From assembly GCA_018240435.1 (NCBI GenBank), contig JAFEFT010000016.1, forward strand, positions 1-64,000: 64,000 bases of DNA, given 5' to 3'. Positions 1 through 12,505 of this stretch are shown piece after piece (position 1 is the stretch's first letter; every line of letters begins with the position of its first letter). The position numbers and the translations under genes were made by a program. Source of the DNA: Pseudomonadota bacterium. GTDB taxonomy: Bacteria > Pseudomonadota > Gammaproteobacteria > Xanthomonadales > Xanthomonadaceae. Below the pieces are notes generated by a model. That model was not told where the DNA came from and made no database searches. It saw only the letters and a program-made list of their open reading frames with translations.

Positions 1-161
1 AGTTCCGAGTTCCGAGTTCCGATTCCCGATTCCCGATTCCCGATTCCCGAGTTCCGATTCCCGATTCCCGATTCCCGATTCCCGATTCCCGATTCCCGAT
101 TCCCGATTCCCGATTCCCGATTCCCGACTCCCGATTCCCGATTCCCGATTCCCGATTCCCG
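1..161. repeat. Tandem heptamer array upstream of pepQ
   Basis: From the first base of the window to position 161 the DNA is 23 consecutive 7-base units, mostly ATTCCCG with AGTTCCG units near the left end and one ACTCCCG. The array may continue beyond the window edge. It ends 8 bases before the pepQ start codon and leaves no purine-rich ribosome-binding site. It is one of several arrays in the window that share the 7-base period. Confidence 0.97.
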
Positions 162-169
162 ACCACCCC

Positions 170-1480
170 ATGCCCGTCACCGCCTACCAGAACCACATCA
201 CCACCTTGTGCGCGCGCATGGATCGTGCGCTCGAACGCAGCGGCCATGACCATGTGCTGATCGCGGCCGGCGTCGAGAAGATGCGCTTTCTCGACGACAT
301 GCCGTATCCGTTCAAGGTCAATCCGCAGTTCAAGGCGTGGGCGCCGCTGACGCACCATCCCGACTGCTGGATCGCCTATACGCCGGGCACCACGCCGGTG
401 CTGGTGTACGTGCAACCCGACGATTACTGGCACCTGCCGCCGGCACCGCCTTCGGGCTACTGGACGCATGCGCTCGACGTGCGGGTGGTGCATTGCGCAC
501 ACGACGCCGCGCAGCATTTTCCGAAAGCCGGTCGCCTTGCCATCATCGGCGAGGCCGATGCCGCGCTGCCGGGATTCGCGCCGGACAATCCGCCGGCATT
601 GATGGACTACCTGCACTTCCATCGCGCCTTCAAGACGCCTTATGAAATCGCGATGATGAAGGTGGCGCAGCGCCACGCCGTCGCTGGCCATCGCGCCGCC
701 GAGGGGTGTTTTCGTGCCGGCGGCTCGGAACTGGACATCCATCGTGCTTATCTGGCCGCCAGCGGCCATTCCGACCTCGACCTGCCGTACGGCAACATCG
801 TCGCGCTGAACCGGCACGGTGCCACCTTGCACTACCAGTACCAGCAGGCGAAGGCTCCCGACTGCCATCGCTCGCTGCTGATCGACGCCGGTGCCGAACA
901 CGCCGGCTACGCCGCCGACATCACCCGCACGCACGGCAACGGCGATGAACGCTTCCAGGCGCTGATCGCCGGGGTCGATCGCGCGCAACTGGCGCTGGCG
1001 GCGCAGGTTCGGCCCGGCCGCGACTATCGCCATCTGCATCTGGACGCCCACCTGCGCCTGGCCGGCGTGCTGCACGAGTTGGGCATCGTCCGGATGACGC
1101 CGGAGGCGATGCTGGAAACCGGCGTCAGCTCGGCATTCTTCCCGCACGGGCTCGGCCACCCGATCGGCTTGCAGGTGCACGACGTCGGCGGCTTCATGGC
1201 CTCCGATGCCGGCGGCGCGATCGCCAAACCCGACGGCCATCCGTTCCTGCGCATGACCCGCACGCTGGCGGCTGGCATGGTCGTCACCATCGAGCCGGGC
1301 CTGTATTTCATCGACCTGCTGCTGGCAGGGCTCAAGGCCGGCGCCCATGCCCAGGCGGTGGACTGGGACGCCGTCGAGCACCTGCGCCAGTTCGGCGGCG
1401 TGCGCATCGAGGACGATGTCCACTGCACCGACGGCGAACCGGAAAACCTCACCCGCGAGGCTTTCGCCGCCCAGCAATGA
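170..1480 (+). CDS. pepQ: Xaa-Pro dipeptidase PepQ
   Basis: Cytoplasmic metallodipeptidase (M24B, pita-bread fold) that hydrolyses Xaa-Pro dipeptides and uses two Mn2+ ions. The 436 residues align end to end with E. coli PepQ (443 aa), including the N-terminal YPFKVNPQFKAW segment. The five metal ligands are visible: D239 (LIDAGAE), D250 (ADITRT), H326 (FFPHGLGHPIG), E375 (TIEPGLYF) and E414 (RIEDDV). The ATG at 170 fits the family start, but the sequence before it is the pyrimidine-rich end of a heptamer array with no Shine-Dalgarno match. The gene stands alone, with a small secreted protein 111 bp downstream. Confidence 0.96.
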   Translation: MPVTAYQNHITTLCARMDRALERSGHDHVLIAAGVEKMRFLDDMPYPFKVNPQFKAWAPLTHHPDCWIAYTPGTTPVLVYVQPDDYWHLPPAPPSGYWTHALDVRVVHCAHDAAQHFPKAGRLAIIGEADAALPGFAPDNPPALMDYLHFHRAFKTPYEIAMMKVAQRHAVAGHRAAEGCFRAGGSELDIHRAYLAASGHSDLDLPYGNIVALNRHGATLHYQYQQAKAPDCHRSLLIDAGAEHAGYAADITRTHGNGDERFQALIAGVDRAQLALAAQVRPGRDYRHLHLDAHLRLAGVLHELGIVRMTPEAMLETGVSSAFFPHGLGHPIGLQVHDVGGFMASDAGGAIAKPDGHPFLRMTRTLAAGMVVTIEPGLYFIDLLLAGLKAGAHAQAVDWDAVEHLRQFGGVRIEDDVHCTDGEPENLTREAFAAQQ

Positions 1481-1591
1481 GTCGCGCCCGCTGCGTCCCG
1501 ATGGTGTGCGGGCATTCGGTTTACACTAGCCGCCCAATGGCCGGCGCAACGCCGCCCGGCCCCACGAATCCGGTCTTTGCAGGAATCCACG

Positions 1592-2092
1592 ATGCGCCTA
1601 CGCACCCTCGTCGCCACCCTCGCCTTCGCTCTGGTACTCGCCGCGCCACTGGCCTCGGCGCAGCAGTTTTCCTCGCTCGAAGAGCGCATGTCGTCGGCCG
1701 ACTTCAAGGCCGCCGGGCTGGACAAGCTCTCGCCGGAAGAACTGGCGCGGCTCAATGCCTTCATCCGCGGCGAAGTCGACAAGCGTACCGCGGTCGCGCG
1801 TCAGGAAGGCATGCGCGAACAAGATCGCAACGACGCATCGAAGATGGGCTTCCGCGATTACCACGGCGATCGTGACGTCATCACCAGCACCATCACCGGC
1901 GACTTCCGCGGCTGGCAGGGTGGCACCACCTTCACCCTCGACAACGGTCAGGTCTGGCACCAGATCGAAGCCGACCAGTTCTCGATTCGTCTGAAGAACC
2001 CGACCGTGACCATTACCCCCGGGCTGATGGGCACGTGGTTCTTGCGCGTCGAAGGCTACGGTTCGTCGACCAAGGTCGAACGCATCAAGTGA
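1592..2092 (+). CDS. Small secreted protein of unknown function
   Basis: A 166-residue protein I do not recognise. I chose the ATG at 1592 over the in-frame one at 1577 because AGGAA lies about 7 bases upstream and a clean signal peptide follows: a basic start (MRLR), a hydrophobic stretch, then ASA before QQF as a probable cleavage site. The mature part has a charged helical segment (about residues 25-85) and then a beta-rich C-terminal half with a GGTTFTLDNGQVWHQ stretch and many Gly and Thr residues. It probably acts in the periplasm or outside the cell. It is convergent with hrpA, separated by 33 bp. No function is assigned. Confidence 0.8.
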   Translation: MRLRTLVATLAFALVLAAPLASAQQFSSLEERMSSADFKAAGLDKLSPEELARLNAFIRGEVDKRTAVARQEGMREQDRNDASKMGFRDYHGDRDVITSTITGDFRGWQGGTTFTLDNGQVWHQIEADQFSIRLKNPTVTITPGLMGTWFLRVEGYGSSTKVERIK

Positions 2093-2125
2093 TCGGCGGC
2101 ACCGTGCCGACTGCCGGCGCCACGC

Positions 2126-5100
2126 TCACGTCGAGGCGGTGCGCAGTTCGGCCAGCTGCCGGGTCAGGCGCTTGATCGAGATGCCGGCTTGCGCGCCCAG
2201 TTCCTGCGCGAAGATCGACACCCGCAGTTCCTCCAGATCCCAGCGCAGCGCCAGCCAGCCGGGCGTGTCGAGGACGCCACGCGCACGCGCCTCGGCGAGG
2301 GCGTCGACGAAGGGGCGCAGTTCCAGCATCCGCGCCTGATCGCGCGGCGGATCGTCGATCGCGCGCCTGGCGCGCAACGCCATCGCCTTGAGATAGCGCG
2401 GAAACTGCGCCAGCGCCGCCGGTGGCGTGCCGTGCAGGAAACCCGGCGGCAACAGGGCATCGAGTTGTGCGCGCAGATCGTCCAGATTGCCGCGCGCCCA
2501 GCCCAGCAACGGTGCGTCGAGTTTGGGTTTGAGCGCGGCCACCGCTTCGAGGATCGCACTGGCCAGTTGCAGCCGCGTCATCGCCTCGGCGAACAGGCCA
2601 CGCCCGATCGCCTCGGCGCGCGTGGTGAACGCGGCGCGATCGCGGATCGCCGCCATGCCGTCGGCCAGCAGCGCATTCAACGCCGCTTCGACGATGTCGG
2701 TGCGCAGGTGTTCTTGCGCCGCCGATTTACCGCTGGCCGGGCCGGAAAATTTTTCGATGGCCGCATACAGCAGGCCGATCTGCGCGCCGATCGGCAACTG
2801 CTTGCGCGCCGATTTGATGCGCTCGGCCAGCGCGATCCGCAGCAGCCGACGCACGCCGCCGACGTGTTCGCGACGGGCCTGCGCAGCATCGGCGAACATG
2901 CGCAGCGCGACGCAATCGTCGCCATCGACCAAGGCCGGATAGGCGATCACGCCGGCCTCGCCGGGCACGCATTCGGGTATCGGCAGCGCCGGAAATTCGC
3001 GCAGCCCTTCGACTGCCAGTTCACGGCCACTGCGCGCCGCGAAAGCGGCGTCGGCGCGCGCGCCCAACTCTGTCCGCAATGCATCCAGATCGCGCGACTG
3101 CGCCAGCACGCGGCCCGCGTCGAGCACGCGCAGATTCATGCGCAGATGCGGATCGAGCGCGACCTCGTCGAAGTCGGTCGCAGCGATGACGGCACCCGTG
3201 GCGCGGCTGAGGAATCGCGCCAATTCACCGGGCAGCGAATCGGCGCTCGCCGCCGGCCACGCCTGCGCGAAAGCGCGCGCGAAATCCGGTGCCGGCACAT
3301 AGTTGCGACGCAATGTCTTGGGCAATCCGCGAATCAGCGCGGTGGCCTTTTCCTCGTGCAATCCCGGCACCAGCCACGACAGCCGCGCGCCGTCGAGCGC
3401 ACGCAGCAGGTGCAGGGGCACCAGCAGGCTCACGCCATCATCCTCAGCGCCGGGTTCGAAGTGGTAATGCAACGGCAATCGCGCGTCGCCGAGCGCGAGA
3501 TATTTCGGAAAGCGATCCGCTTCGCTGCCCTCGCCCGGCAGCAGTTCGAGCAGTGGCCATTCCAGCGCCCGCCGCGCTTCCGGCGATGCCTTGCCGTACC
3601 ACGCCTCGATGCCTTGCTGGGTGCAGATATCGGACGGAATGCGATCCAGATACCAGCGCGCCTGCCAGTCTTCGTCGGCGACCAGTCCGGCGCGACGCAG
3701 CTTGGCTTCCTCCTCGCGCGCCTTGTCCAGGGTGGCCAGGTTGCGTTTGAGAAACGGCGCACGCAGATCGATCTCGCCAGTCACCAGCCCTTGCCGGATG
3801 AAGATCTCGCGCGCCTCGGCGAGCGCGATCGAGCCGTAATGGACGGGCCGTTTCGGCGCCAGCACCAGACCGAACAGGCTGATCTGTTCAGACGCGAGCA
3901 CTCGCCCCTGCGCGCGCGACCAGCGCGGGTCGAAATGCTTGCGCGCCAGCAGATGGGGCAATTCGGCGATGGCCCAATCGGGTTCGATGCGGGCGTTGAT
4001 CAACCCCCATGCCTGGGTCGTATCGAGCAACGTCGCCGACAACACCCACGGTGGTGGCTGCCTGGCCAGCGTCGAGCCGGGAAACAGCTTGAAGCGCCGC
4101 TGCCGTGGCGCGGCGTAGACGTGTTTCTCGTCCTTGTTGCCGATCTGCATCGGCAGGCCAGCAATCAGCGCGCGATGCAAGGCGGCGTAGGCGGCGGCCG
4201 ACCACGCTTCGGCAGATTTTTCGGGATCGCGCGCCGGTCGCGTCGACGACGCGTTTTGATCGACGCGCAGTGGCGGCCCTCGTTCGTCCAGTTCGTCGCA
4301 CACCAGCACCAGTTGCCGATGCAGTTCGCGCCACTCGCGCATGCGCAGGAAGCCGAGGAAGTGGCGCTCGCACCAGTCGCGCAATTTCGATTGGGTCAGG
4401 TCTTCGCTGGCCTTGGCATAGGCATCCCACAAATTGACGATGCCGACGAACTCCGAGCGCGGGTCGGCGAATGCGGCATGCGCGGCATCGGCGGCACCGC
4501 GCGCTTCCGGCGGGCGCTCGCGGGGATCTTGCACCGACAGGAACGAGGCGATGATCGTCGCCGCGCGCAGGCAATCGTGTTGTTTGGCGGCGATCAGGAT
4601 GCGCGCCAGTTTCACGTCCACCGGGATGCGCGCCAGCGTGCGCCCGATCGCCGTCAGCGTGCGTCGGCCGTGCGCGTCGGCGACACTCACCGCGCCCAGC
4701 TCCCACAACTGCTGCCAGCCATCGGCAATGGCGCGGCCATCGGGCGCGTCGATGAAGGCGAAGTCTTCCACCCTGCCCAGGCCCAGCGCCAGCATGCGCA
4801 AGATCACTCCCGCCAGCGACGCGCGCAGGATTTCCGGATCGGTGTAGCGCGGCCGGCTTTCGTAGTCGGCTTGCGCGTACAGCCGATAGCACACGCCGGC
4901 GGCGACGCGACCGCAACGGCCCTTGCGCTGGTCGGCGCTGGCCTGCGAAATCGCCTCCACGCGCAGGCGGTCGAGCTTCATGCGCGGGCTGTAACGCTTG
5001 ATGCGCGCCAGCCCGGGATCGATCACATAGCGGATGCGCGGCACCGTCAGCGAGGTTTCGGCGACATTGGTCGCCAGCACGATGCGCCGGCCCGGGCCGG

Positions 5101-6223
5101 GATTGAACACGCGATCCTGATCCTTCGGCGACAGCCGCGCGTACAGCGGCAGCACCGCCGTGTGGCGAAACGCGTTCGATGAAGCCAGGCGCTTGCCGAG
5201 AATCTGATGCAGATCGCGGATCTCGCGTTCGCCGGGCAGAAACACCAGCACATCGCCGTGGGCATCTTCGCGGGTGATTTCTTCGAGCGCGGAAACGATA
5301 CCGGCGCTGACGCTGCGCGGCTCGCGCGATGACGGCTCTCCGGATGGTGGGTCTCGTGATGGTGGCTCGCGCGCCGGCGCTCGCTCGGCCACACGATCGT
5401 CGTCGCCCGACGGAATCTCCAGCGGCCGGTAGCGGACTTCCACCGGGTAACTGCGCCCCTCCACCGCCAGCACTGGCGCATCGTGAAAGTGGCGGGCGAA
5501 ACGCGCGGTGTCGATTGTCGCCGAGGTGACGATCACTTTCAGATCGGGCCGGCGATCGACCAGCGCGCGCAGATAGCCGAGCAGGAAGTCGATGTTCAGG
5601 CTGCGCTCGTGCGCCTCGTCGATGATCAGGGTGTCGTACGAAGACAGCCAACGATCGGACTGCATTTCAGCCAGCAAGATGCCGTCGGTCATGAACTTGA
5701 TGCGCGTGTCCGGGCCGACCTGATCGTTGAAGCGCACCTGGAAGCCGACCGCGCCACCGAGCGTCACGTTCAATTCCTGCGCTACTCGTCGCGCCACCGA
5801 GCGGGCGGCGATGCGTCGCGGCTGGGTGCAACCGATCATCCCCATCGCGCCGCGCCCGGCCGCCAGGCACAGCTTGGGCAACTGCGTGGTCTTGCCCGAA
5901 CCGGTTTCGCCAGCAATCACCACCACCGGATGCGCGCGGATCAGTTCGACGATCCGTTCCGCCTCGCGCGCGATCGGCAGCTCGTCATCGAACTGCGGCA
6001 CCGGCGCTGATTCACGCCGCGCGATCACTGCCGCCCGCGACGCCGCCAGTGCCTTGGCGAACGCCGCTTGCCGGGTCGCATCCTTGCGCGCCGCCGCACG
6101 CAGGCCGATCAAGCGGGCGCGATCGATCGTGCGGGTGCCGGCGAGCACATCGTCGCCGCCGTTGCGTCGCTTGCGCGGCGCCGGCGGATCGGGTTTGCGT
6201 GCAGCCGCCGCCTGTTCGTCCAT
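2126..6223 (-). CDS. hrpA: ATP-dependent RNA helicase HrpA
   Basis: DEAH-box RNA helicase of the HrpA type (E. coli protein 1300 aa, here 1365 aa). Visible in order: Walker [18 protein letters not shown] box ([11 protein letters not shown]), motif III SATI, RecA2 motifs ([19 protein letters not shown]), then the winged-helix/ratchet region, an OB-like segment and the long C-terminal DUF3418 part. I used the internal ATG at 6223 (MDEQAAAA) because the ten residues before it look non-native. At about residues 279-302, between the RecA domains, lies a low-complexity E/D-P-P-S-R/G insert made of 15-bp repeats. HrpA acts in mRNA processing and rescue of stalled ribosomes in E. coli. The gene is divergent from recQ. 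Confidence 0.96.
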   Translation of the reverse strand: MDEQAAAARKPDPPAPRKRRNGGDDVLAGTRTIDRARLIGLRAAARKDATRQAAFAKALAASRAAVIARRESAPVPQFDDELPIAREAERIVELIRAHPVVVIAGETGSGKTTQLPKLCLAAGRGAMGMIGCTQPRRIAARSVARRVAQELNVTLGGAVGFQVRFNDQVGPDTRIKFMTDGILLAEMQSDRWLSSYDTLIIDEAHERSLNIDFLLGYLRALVDRRPDLKVIVTSATIDTARFARHFHDAPVLAVEGRSYPVEVRYRPLEIPSGDDDRVAERAPAREPPSRDPPSGEPSSREPRSVSAGIVSALEEITREDAHGDVLVFLPGEREIRDLHQILGKRLASSNAFRHTAVLPLYARLSPKDQDRVFNPGPGRRIVLATNVAETSLTVPRIRYVIDPGLARIKRYSPRMKLDRLRVEAISQASADQRKGRCGRVAAGVCYRLYAQADYESRPRYTDPEILRASLAGVILRMLALGLGRVEDFAFIDAPDGRAIADGWQQLWELGAVSVADAHGRRTLTAIGRTLARIPVDVKLARILIAAKQHDCLRAATIIASFLSVQDPRERPPEARGAADAAHAAFADPRSEFVGIVNLWDAYAKASEDLTQSKLRDWCERHFLGFLRMREWRELHRQLVLVCDELDERGPPLRVDQNASSTRPARDPEKSAEAWSAAAYAALHRALIAGLPMQIGNKDEKHVYAAPRQRRFKLFPGSTLARQPPPWVLSATLLDTTQAWGLINARIEPDWAIAELPHLLARKHFDPRWSRAQGRVLASEQISLFGLVLAPKRPVHYGSIALAEAREIFIRQGLVTGEIDLRAPFLKRNLATLDKAREEEAKLRRAGLVADEDWQARWYLDRIPSDICTQQGIEAWYGKASPEARRALEWPLLELLPGEGSEADRFPKYLALGDARLPLHYHFEPGAEDDGVSLLVPLHLLRALDGARLSWLVPGLHEEKATALIRGLPKTLRRNYVPAPDFARAFAQAWPAASADSLPGELARFLSRATGAVIAATDFDEVALDPHLRMNLRVLDAGRVLAQSRDLDALRTELGARADAAFAARSGRELAVEGLREFPALPIPECVPGEAGVIAYPALVDGDDCVALRMFADAAQARREHVGGVRRLLRIALAERIKSARKQLPIGAQIGLLYAAIEKFSGPASGKSAAQEHLRTDIVEAALNALLADGMAAIRDRAAFTTRAEAIGRGLFAEAMTRLQLASAILEAVAALKPKLDAPLLGWARGNLDDLRAQLDALLPPGFLHGTPPAALAQFPRYLKAMALRARRAIDDPPRDQARMLELRPFVDALAEARARGVLDTPGWLALRWDLEELRVSIFAQELGAQAGISIKRLTRQLAELRTAST

Positions 6224-6503
6224 CCTGCCGATTTTCCCACAGCCGCGCACCGTCGTAGGTCATTTCCGACAGCAGGTCACGGCAATGCCCGATGGCCCGA
6301 TCGCCGACGACCGCCCACACTGGCCTGCGATTGCCGTCCGATCGAACATGACCACAGCCATGCCACGAGATGCTCGCGAGGGATTGGCCACTGCCATGCG
6401 TACGATGCGCTCGCCGTCGCCTGCGGCAGATCCCGCGTCGGCGGCCAGCGCATCGTCCGCATTGCACCGGCACATCGCCCCGGCTCTGCTACCCTTGCCG
6501 GCG

Positions 6504-8364
<1,861 letters not shown>

Positions 8365-8375
<11 letters not shown>

Positions 8376-10374
8376 TCACGCGCTGGTCCGGCGCCACGTA
8401 CATCTTGTCACCCGGCTTGATGTCGAACGCCTCGAAGAAACCGGGCTGGTTGGCCACCGTGCCCATCACCCGATCGACCGGGATCGAATGCGGGTCGGAC
8501 TTGATCTGCGAAATCATCGCGTCGTCGCGCATCTTCTCGCGCCACACCTGGGCGAAGCCGGCGTAGAAGCGCTGCGGCCCGGTCATGCCGTCGATCACCG
8601 GCGCCGGCTTGCCGTGCAACGAGATCAGGTACGCCTTGTAGGCGATCGCCAGCCCCGAGTTGTCGGCGATGTTCTCGCCCAGGGTCAGCTCGCCATTGAG
8701 GTGGAAGCCCTTGACCGGCTCGAACGCCGAATACTGCGCCACCAGCGCACGGGTCTTGGCGGCGAACTTTTCATGGTCCTGCTTCGTCCACCAGTCGTGC
8801 AGGTTACCGGCGCCGTCGTACTGCGAGCCCTGATCGTCGAAGCCATGGCTGATTTCGTGGCCGATCACCGCACCGATGGCGCCGTAGTTGGCCGCGTCGT
8901 CGGCCTTGGGATCGAAGAACGGCGGTTGCAGGATCGCCGCCGGGAACACGATCTCGTTCATCTCCGGGTTGTAGTAGGCATTGACCGTCTGCGGCGTCAT
9001 GCCCCACTCGCTGCGATCGATGGGCTTGCCGAGCTTGTTGATTTCGCGGTCGTATTCGAACTCGCCGGCGCGGGTGACATTGCCGAGCAGATCGCCACGG
9101 TCGATGCGCAGCGCCGAGTAGTCGCGCCACTTGTCGGGATAGCCGAGCTTGAGCATGTAAGTGGCAAGCTTGGCCTGCGCCTGCTTTTTGGTCTCCGGGC
9201 TCATCCAGTCCAGGGTGTCGATGCTCTGCTTGTAGGCGGCCAGCAGGTTGTGCACCAGCTCGGTGACGCGCGCCTTGCTTTCCGGCGGGAAATACCGCGC
9301 GACATAGGCCTGGCCGAGCTGCTCGCCAAGGGCGCCATTGAGCAGGCGCATGCCGCGCTGCCAGCGCGGGCGATTCTTCGGCACGCCGTTGAGGGTGGTG
9401 CCGTAGAAGGCGAAGCTTTCGTCGACGAAATTCTTGCTCAGGTAAGGCGCTGCCGCGTGCAGCGCTTGCCAGCGGAAATACGTCTTCCACACCGGCAGCG
9501 GCGTGGATGCGATCAAGCCCGACAACGCCTTGAAGTAGCTCGGCTGGCTGATGATGACGTAGTCGACCTTGCCGGCCACACCGGCATCGGCGAGGAAAGT
9601 CGTCCAGTCGAACCCGGGCATCAGCGCCGGCAGGTCAGCCACCATCACCTTGTTGTAGACCTTGTTCGGGTCGCGGTTTTCGACCTTGCTCCACTGGATC
9701 TTCGCCAGCGCCGTCTCCAGCGCCAGCACGCTCGCCGCCTCGGCCTTGGCATCCTTGTCACCGGCCAGCGCCAGCATCCGCTCGATGTGCGCCTGATAGG
9801 CGTCGCGCTTGGCCTTGAGGGCGTCGGTGAGGTAGTAGTCGCGATCGGGCAGGCCCAGGCCGCTCTGGCCGAAGTCGATGACGTACTTGGTGGAATCCTT
9901 GTTGTCCTGATGCACGCCGCCGCCGAAGGGCGCATCGACGCCGATACGGCCGAAGCGGGCGATCAGCGGCGCCAGATCGGCGACGCTCTTCATCGCCGCG
10001 ATGCGATCGAGTTCGGGTTGCAGCGGCTTCAGGCCCAGCGCGTTGACGCGCGCCTCGTCCATGAAACTGGCGTACAGATCACCGATCTTGCGCTCACCGG
10101 CATTGCCCGGCGCCTTCTGCGACTGCTCGACGATGGCGCGCAGGTTATCCAGTGACTTGTCGTAGAGGATGGTAAAGACGCCATAGCTGGCCTTGTCGGC
10201 CGGAATCGGCGTGGTGGCCAGCCAATGACCGTTGACGTACTGGTAGAAGTCATCCTGCGGGCGCACGGATTTGTCCATGCCGGAAGTGTCGATGCCGGAA
10301 GTCGGTGGCGTCGCCGCGGCGACGGTGGCGGACAGCAAGGCCGTGGCGACGGCACTGGCAAGAAGATGGTTCAT
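8365..10374 (-). CDS. M13-family (neprilysin/PepO-like) zinc metallopeptidase
   Basis: Secreted zinc endopeptidase of family M13, 669 aa. The ATG at 10374 has an AGGAA ribosome-binding site (CCAGGAATCGTC) and begins a signal peptide ([21 protein letters not shown]). The N-terminal M13_N domain starts at [12 protein letters not shown]. The catalytic domain has HEISH (H506-E507-H510), the third zinc ligand E567 with D571 in GENIADNSG, and the family C-terminal region [13 protein letters not shown], ending VIIW. M13 enzymes cleave short peptides. This one is probably periplasmic or extracellular. It is monocistronic, and its 3' end overlaps recQ by 11 bp tail to tail. Between it and speD lies about 450 bp with no gene, partly a heptamer array. 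Confidence 0.93.
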
Positions 10375-10663
10375 GACGATTCCTGGAGGTGGGGCGCGGT
10401 CGTGCGCAGACGCGGCTGGCAGCCGCAACGGGCGAGCAGGCTAGCGCGTCGCGCGGCTGGCGCGCATGGGCCGAAAGTCGTGGTAGGGGTGCGACCTGCC
10501 GCCCTCACGGCTGCCAAGCGGTCGTCCGATCCGGCGCTACGCGCCACCTCGCCATCGCGCCCCGGAGGAAAAAGAAAACCATGCGGTTGCTTTCCCCATC
10601 GGGGGAACGGAATGGCGCGTTCGGCGCAGTTGTGCTGCGACCGTTGACTGCGCACCGTTCACC

Positions 10664-10831
10664 CTCTGTCCTCTGTCCTCTGTCCTCTGTCCTCTGTCCT
10701 CTGTCCTCTGTCCTCTGTCCTCTGTCCTCTGTCCTCTGTCCTCTGTCCTCTGTCCTCTGTCCTCTGCCCTCTGCCCTCTGTCCTCTGCCCTCTGCCCTCT
10801 GCCCTCTGGCCCCTGTCCTCTGTCCTCAGTC
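10664..10831. repeat. CTCTGTC/CTCTGCC heptamer array at the 3' end of speD
   Basis: About 24 units of 7 bases, mostly CTCTGTC with CTCTGCC units toward the right and one degenerate unit near 10807. The array runs into the end of speD, whose TGA stop (10826-10828, minus strand) lies in the last unit. The remaining gene-free DNA from 10375 to 10663, upstream of the M13 peptidase, holds no reading frame or recognisable site beyond that gene's ribosome-binding site. Confidence 0.97.
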
Positions 10832-11647
10832 CACCAGATTGCGGCCGTGGAACAGCTCCTCGATCTCGCGGCGCAATTGGCCTTCGATGCGCAGGCGTTC
10901 CTTGAACGAGAGGTTCTTGGCCTTCTCTTCGAACAGGTAGGTGTCGAGGTCGAACTCTTTCACATGCATCTTGGTGTGGAACAGATTTTCCTGATATACG
11001 TTGACGTCGATCATCTCGTAATGGGCGCGGTGGGCCTTGGACAGGAAGTCCTGAATCGAGTTGATCTTGTGGTCGATGTAGTGCTTCTTGCCTTTCACGT
11101 CGCGGGTGAAGCCGCGCACGCGATAGTCGCAGACGACGATGTCCGACTCGAAACTCTCGATCAGGTAGTTCAGCGCTTTCAGCGGCGAAATCACGCCGCA
11201 GGTGGCGACGTCGATGTCGGCGCGGAAGGTGGCGATGCCGTTCTGCGGATGCGTCTCGGGGTAGGTGTGGACGGTGATGTGGCTCTTGTCCATGTGCGCG
11301 ACCACGCTGGCCTCGCCGACGTGTTCGAGCATGGCGCCGCTGATCGCCTCCGAGCCGACGTCCTTGCGGTCGATCACTGGCTCTTCGGAAATCAGGATCG
11401 TCACCGACGCGCCCTGCGGATCGTAGTCCTGGCGGGCGACGTTGAGGATGTTGGCGCCGATGATTTCGGCGACGTCGGTGAGGATCTGCGTCAGGCGGTC
11501 GGCGTTGTACGCCTCGTCGATGTATTCGATGTAGCGCTGGCGCTGCTCGTCGCTGATCGCGTAGCAGATGTCGTAGATGTTGAAGCTCAACGACTTGGTG
11601 AGGTTGTTGAAGCCTTGCAGCTTCAGGCGCGGCAGTGGCTTGACCAC
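10826..11647 (-). CDS. speD: S-adenosylmethionine decarboxylase proenzyme SpeD
   Basis: Makes decarboxylated SAM, the aminopropyl donor for spermidine. It matches the E. coli-type enzyme along its length ([57 protein letters not shown]). Self-cleavage to give the pyruvoyl group should occur between K121 and S122 in [17 protein letters not shown] placed the start at the GTG at 11647: GGAG lies 7 bases upstream and the sequence then begins [12 protein letters not shown] as in xanthomonad homologues, giving 273 aa. An upstream GTG at 11695 would add 16 atypical residues. The last codons and stop lie in the edge of a heptamer array. Divergent from clp, as in Xanthomonas. Confidence 0.95.
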   Translation of the reverse strand: MVKPLPRLKLQGFNNLTKSLSFNIYDICYAISDEQRQRYIEYIDEAYNADRLTQILTDVAEIIGANILNVARQDYDPQGASVTILISEEPVIDRKDVGSEAISGAMLEHVGEASVVAHMDKSHITVHTYPETHPQNGIATFRADIDVATCGVISPLKALNYLIESFESDIVVCDYRVRGFTRDVKGKKHYIDHKINSIQDFLSKAHRAHYEMIDVNVYQENLFHTKMHVKEFDLDTYLFEEKAKNLSFKERLRIEGQLRREIEELFHGRNLVD

Positions 11648-11719
11648 GGCGTATCTCCACCCGGACGGACGTTTCGGGCCGCGATTATCGGCCAATGGGC
11701 CCCGGATGCAAGCGATGCG

Positions 11720-11748
11720 TTGCCCAAAACGCGGCTACAGCCTAGGAT
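11720..11748 (+). promoter_or_regulatory. Candidate sigma70 promoter of clp
   Basis: TTGCCC (11720-11725), a 17-base spacer and TAGGAT (11743-11748), four of six matches to each consensus hexamer, lie 35 bases before the chosen clp start in the 135-bp speD/clp divergent region. A CTAGGATGC string also occurs upstream of pntAA. Confidence 0.45.
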
Positions 11749-11782
11749 GCATCCGTTATCGGGGAAATCGAACGCGACCGCC

Positions 11783-12496
11783 ATGGCCAAAGTCTCCCAT
11801 CTGCTGCCGCATGCGCTGCTGCGCCCGCTGGTGTCGTCCGAACTGGCGCCTGATGCGGCCACGCTCGAGCGCTTCCTCGGCTATTGCCATCGGCGTCGCT
11901 ACCCGAACCGCACCGACGTCTTCCGCCCTGGCGATCCAGCCGACACCCTGCACTACGTGATCAGCGGCACGCTGTCGATCATCAGCGAAGAAGCCGATGG
12001 CCGCGAGTTGGTGCTCTCGTATCTCAACCCGGGCGACTTCATCGGCGAACTGGGCCTGTTCGTGAAGACCGACCACCGCGAGGTGCTGTTGCGCACGCGC
12101 AGCCAGGTCGAAGTCGCCGAGATCAGCTACGAGCGCCTGCTGGCGCTGTTCCACGGCCCGCTGGCGATCGAATGCCCGCGGCTGATGTACGCGATCGCCT
12201 CGCAGCTGGCCAAACGCTTGCTCGACACCAGCCGCAAGGCCAGCCGGCTGGCCTTCATGGACGTGTCCGGTCGCATCCTGCGCACCTTGCTCGATCTGTG
12301 CGAGGAGCCCGAAGCACTCAGCCACCCCGAAGGCACCCAGATCCGCGTCTCCCGGCAGGAGTTGGCGCGCATCTCCGGCTGCTCGCGCGAGATGGCCGGG
12401 CGCGTGCTCAAGCAGATGCAGGCCGACAAGCTGCTGCACGCCCGCGGCAAGACGGTGGTGATCTATCGCGCCACCCGCGAGGGTGCGGCGGATTGA
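11783..12496 (+). CDS. clp: CRP/FNR-family global regulator Clp
   Basis: CAP-like protein of Lysobacterales. In Xanthomonas Clp controls virulence, exoenzyme and type IV pilus genes, and its DNA binding is blocked by cyclic di-GMP instead of being activated by cAMP. 237 aa: a cyclic-nucleotide-binding beta-roll (RTDVFRPGDPADTLHYVISG... GDFIGELGLF), a long dimerisation helix (LYAIASQLAKRLLDTSRKASRLAF) and a C-terminal winged helix with the recognition segment SRQELARISGCSREMAGRVLKQM. The similarity to Xanthomonas Clp covers nearly every block. An in-frame ATG 36 bases upstream is possible but poorly placed. The neighbouring speD gene and nearby trpC match the xanthomonad gene order. Confidence 0.93.
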   Translation: MAKVSHLLPHALLRPLVSSELAPDAATLERFLGYCHRRRYPNRTDVFRPGDPADTLHYVISGTLSIISEEADGRELVLSYLNPGDFIGELGLFVKTDHREVLLRTRSQVEVAEISYERLLALFHGPLAIECPRLMYAIASQLAKRLLDTSRKASRLAFMDVSGRILRTLLDLCEEPEALSHPEGTQIRVSRQELARISGCSREMAGRVLKQMQADKLLHARGKTVVIYRATREGAAD

Positions 12497-12505
12497 TCGC
12501 GGACG

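Noticed and set aside
1..161. CRISPR array
   Set aside because: Units are seven bases with no unique spacers and there are no cas genes.
2189..5182. A 997-codon open frame antisense to hrpA
   Set aside because: It mirrors the hrpA codon phase in high-GC DNA, has no family motif, and is rich in Arg/Gln/His in a way typical of antisense frames.
10659..11660. Open frame whose C-terminus is a long run of GQRTEDR repeats
   Set aside because: This is the CTCTGTC array read in another frame next to speD. speD in the correct frame ends at the array edge.
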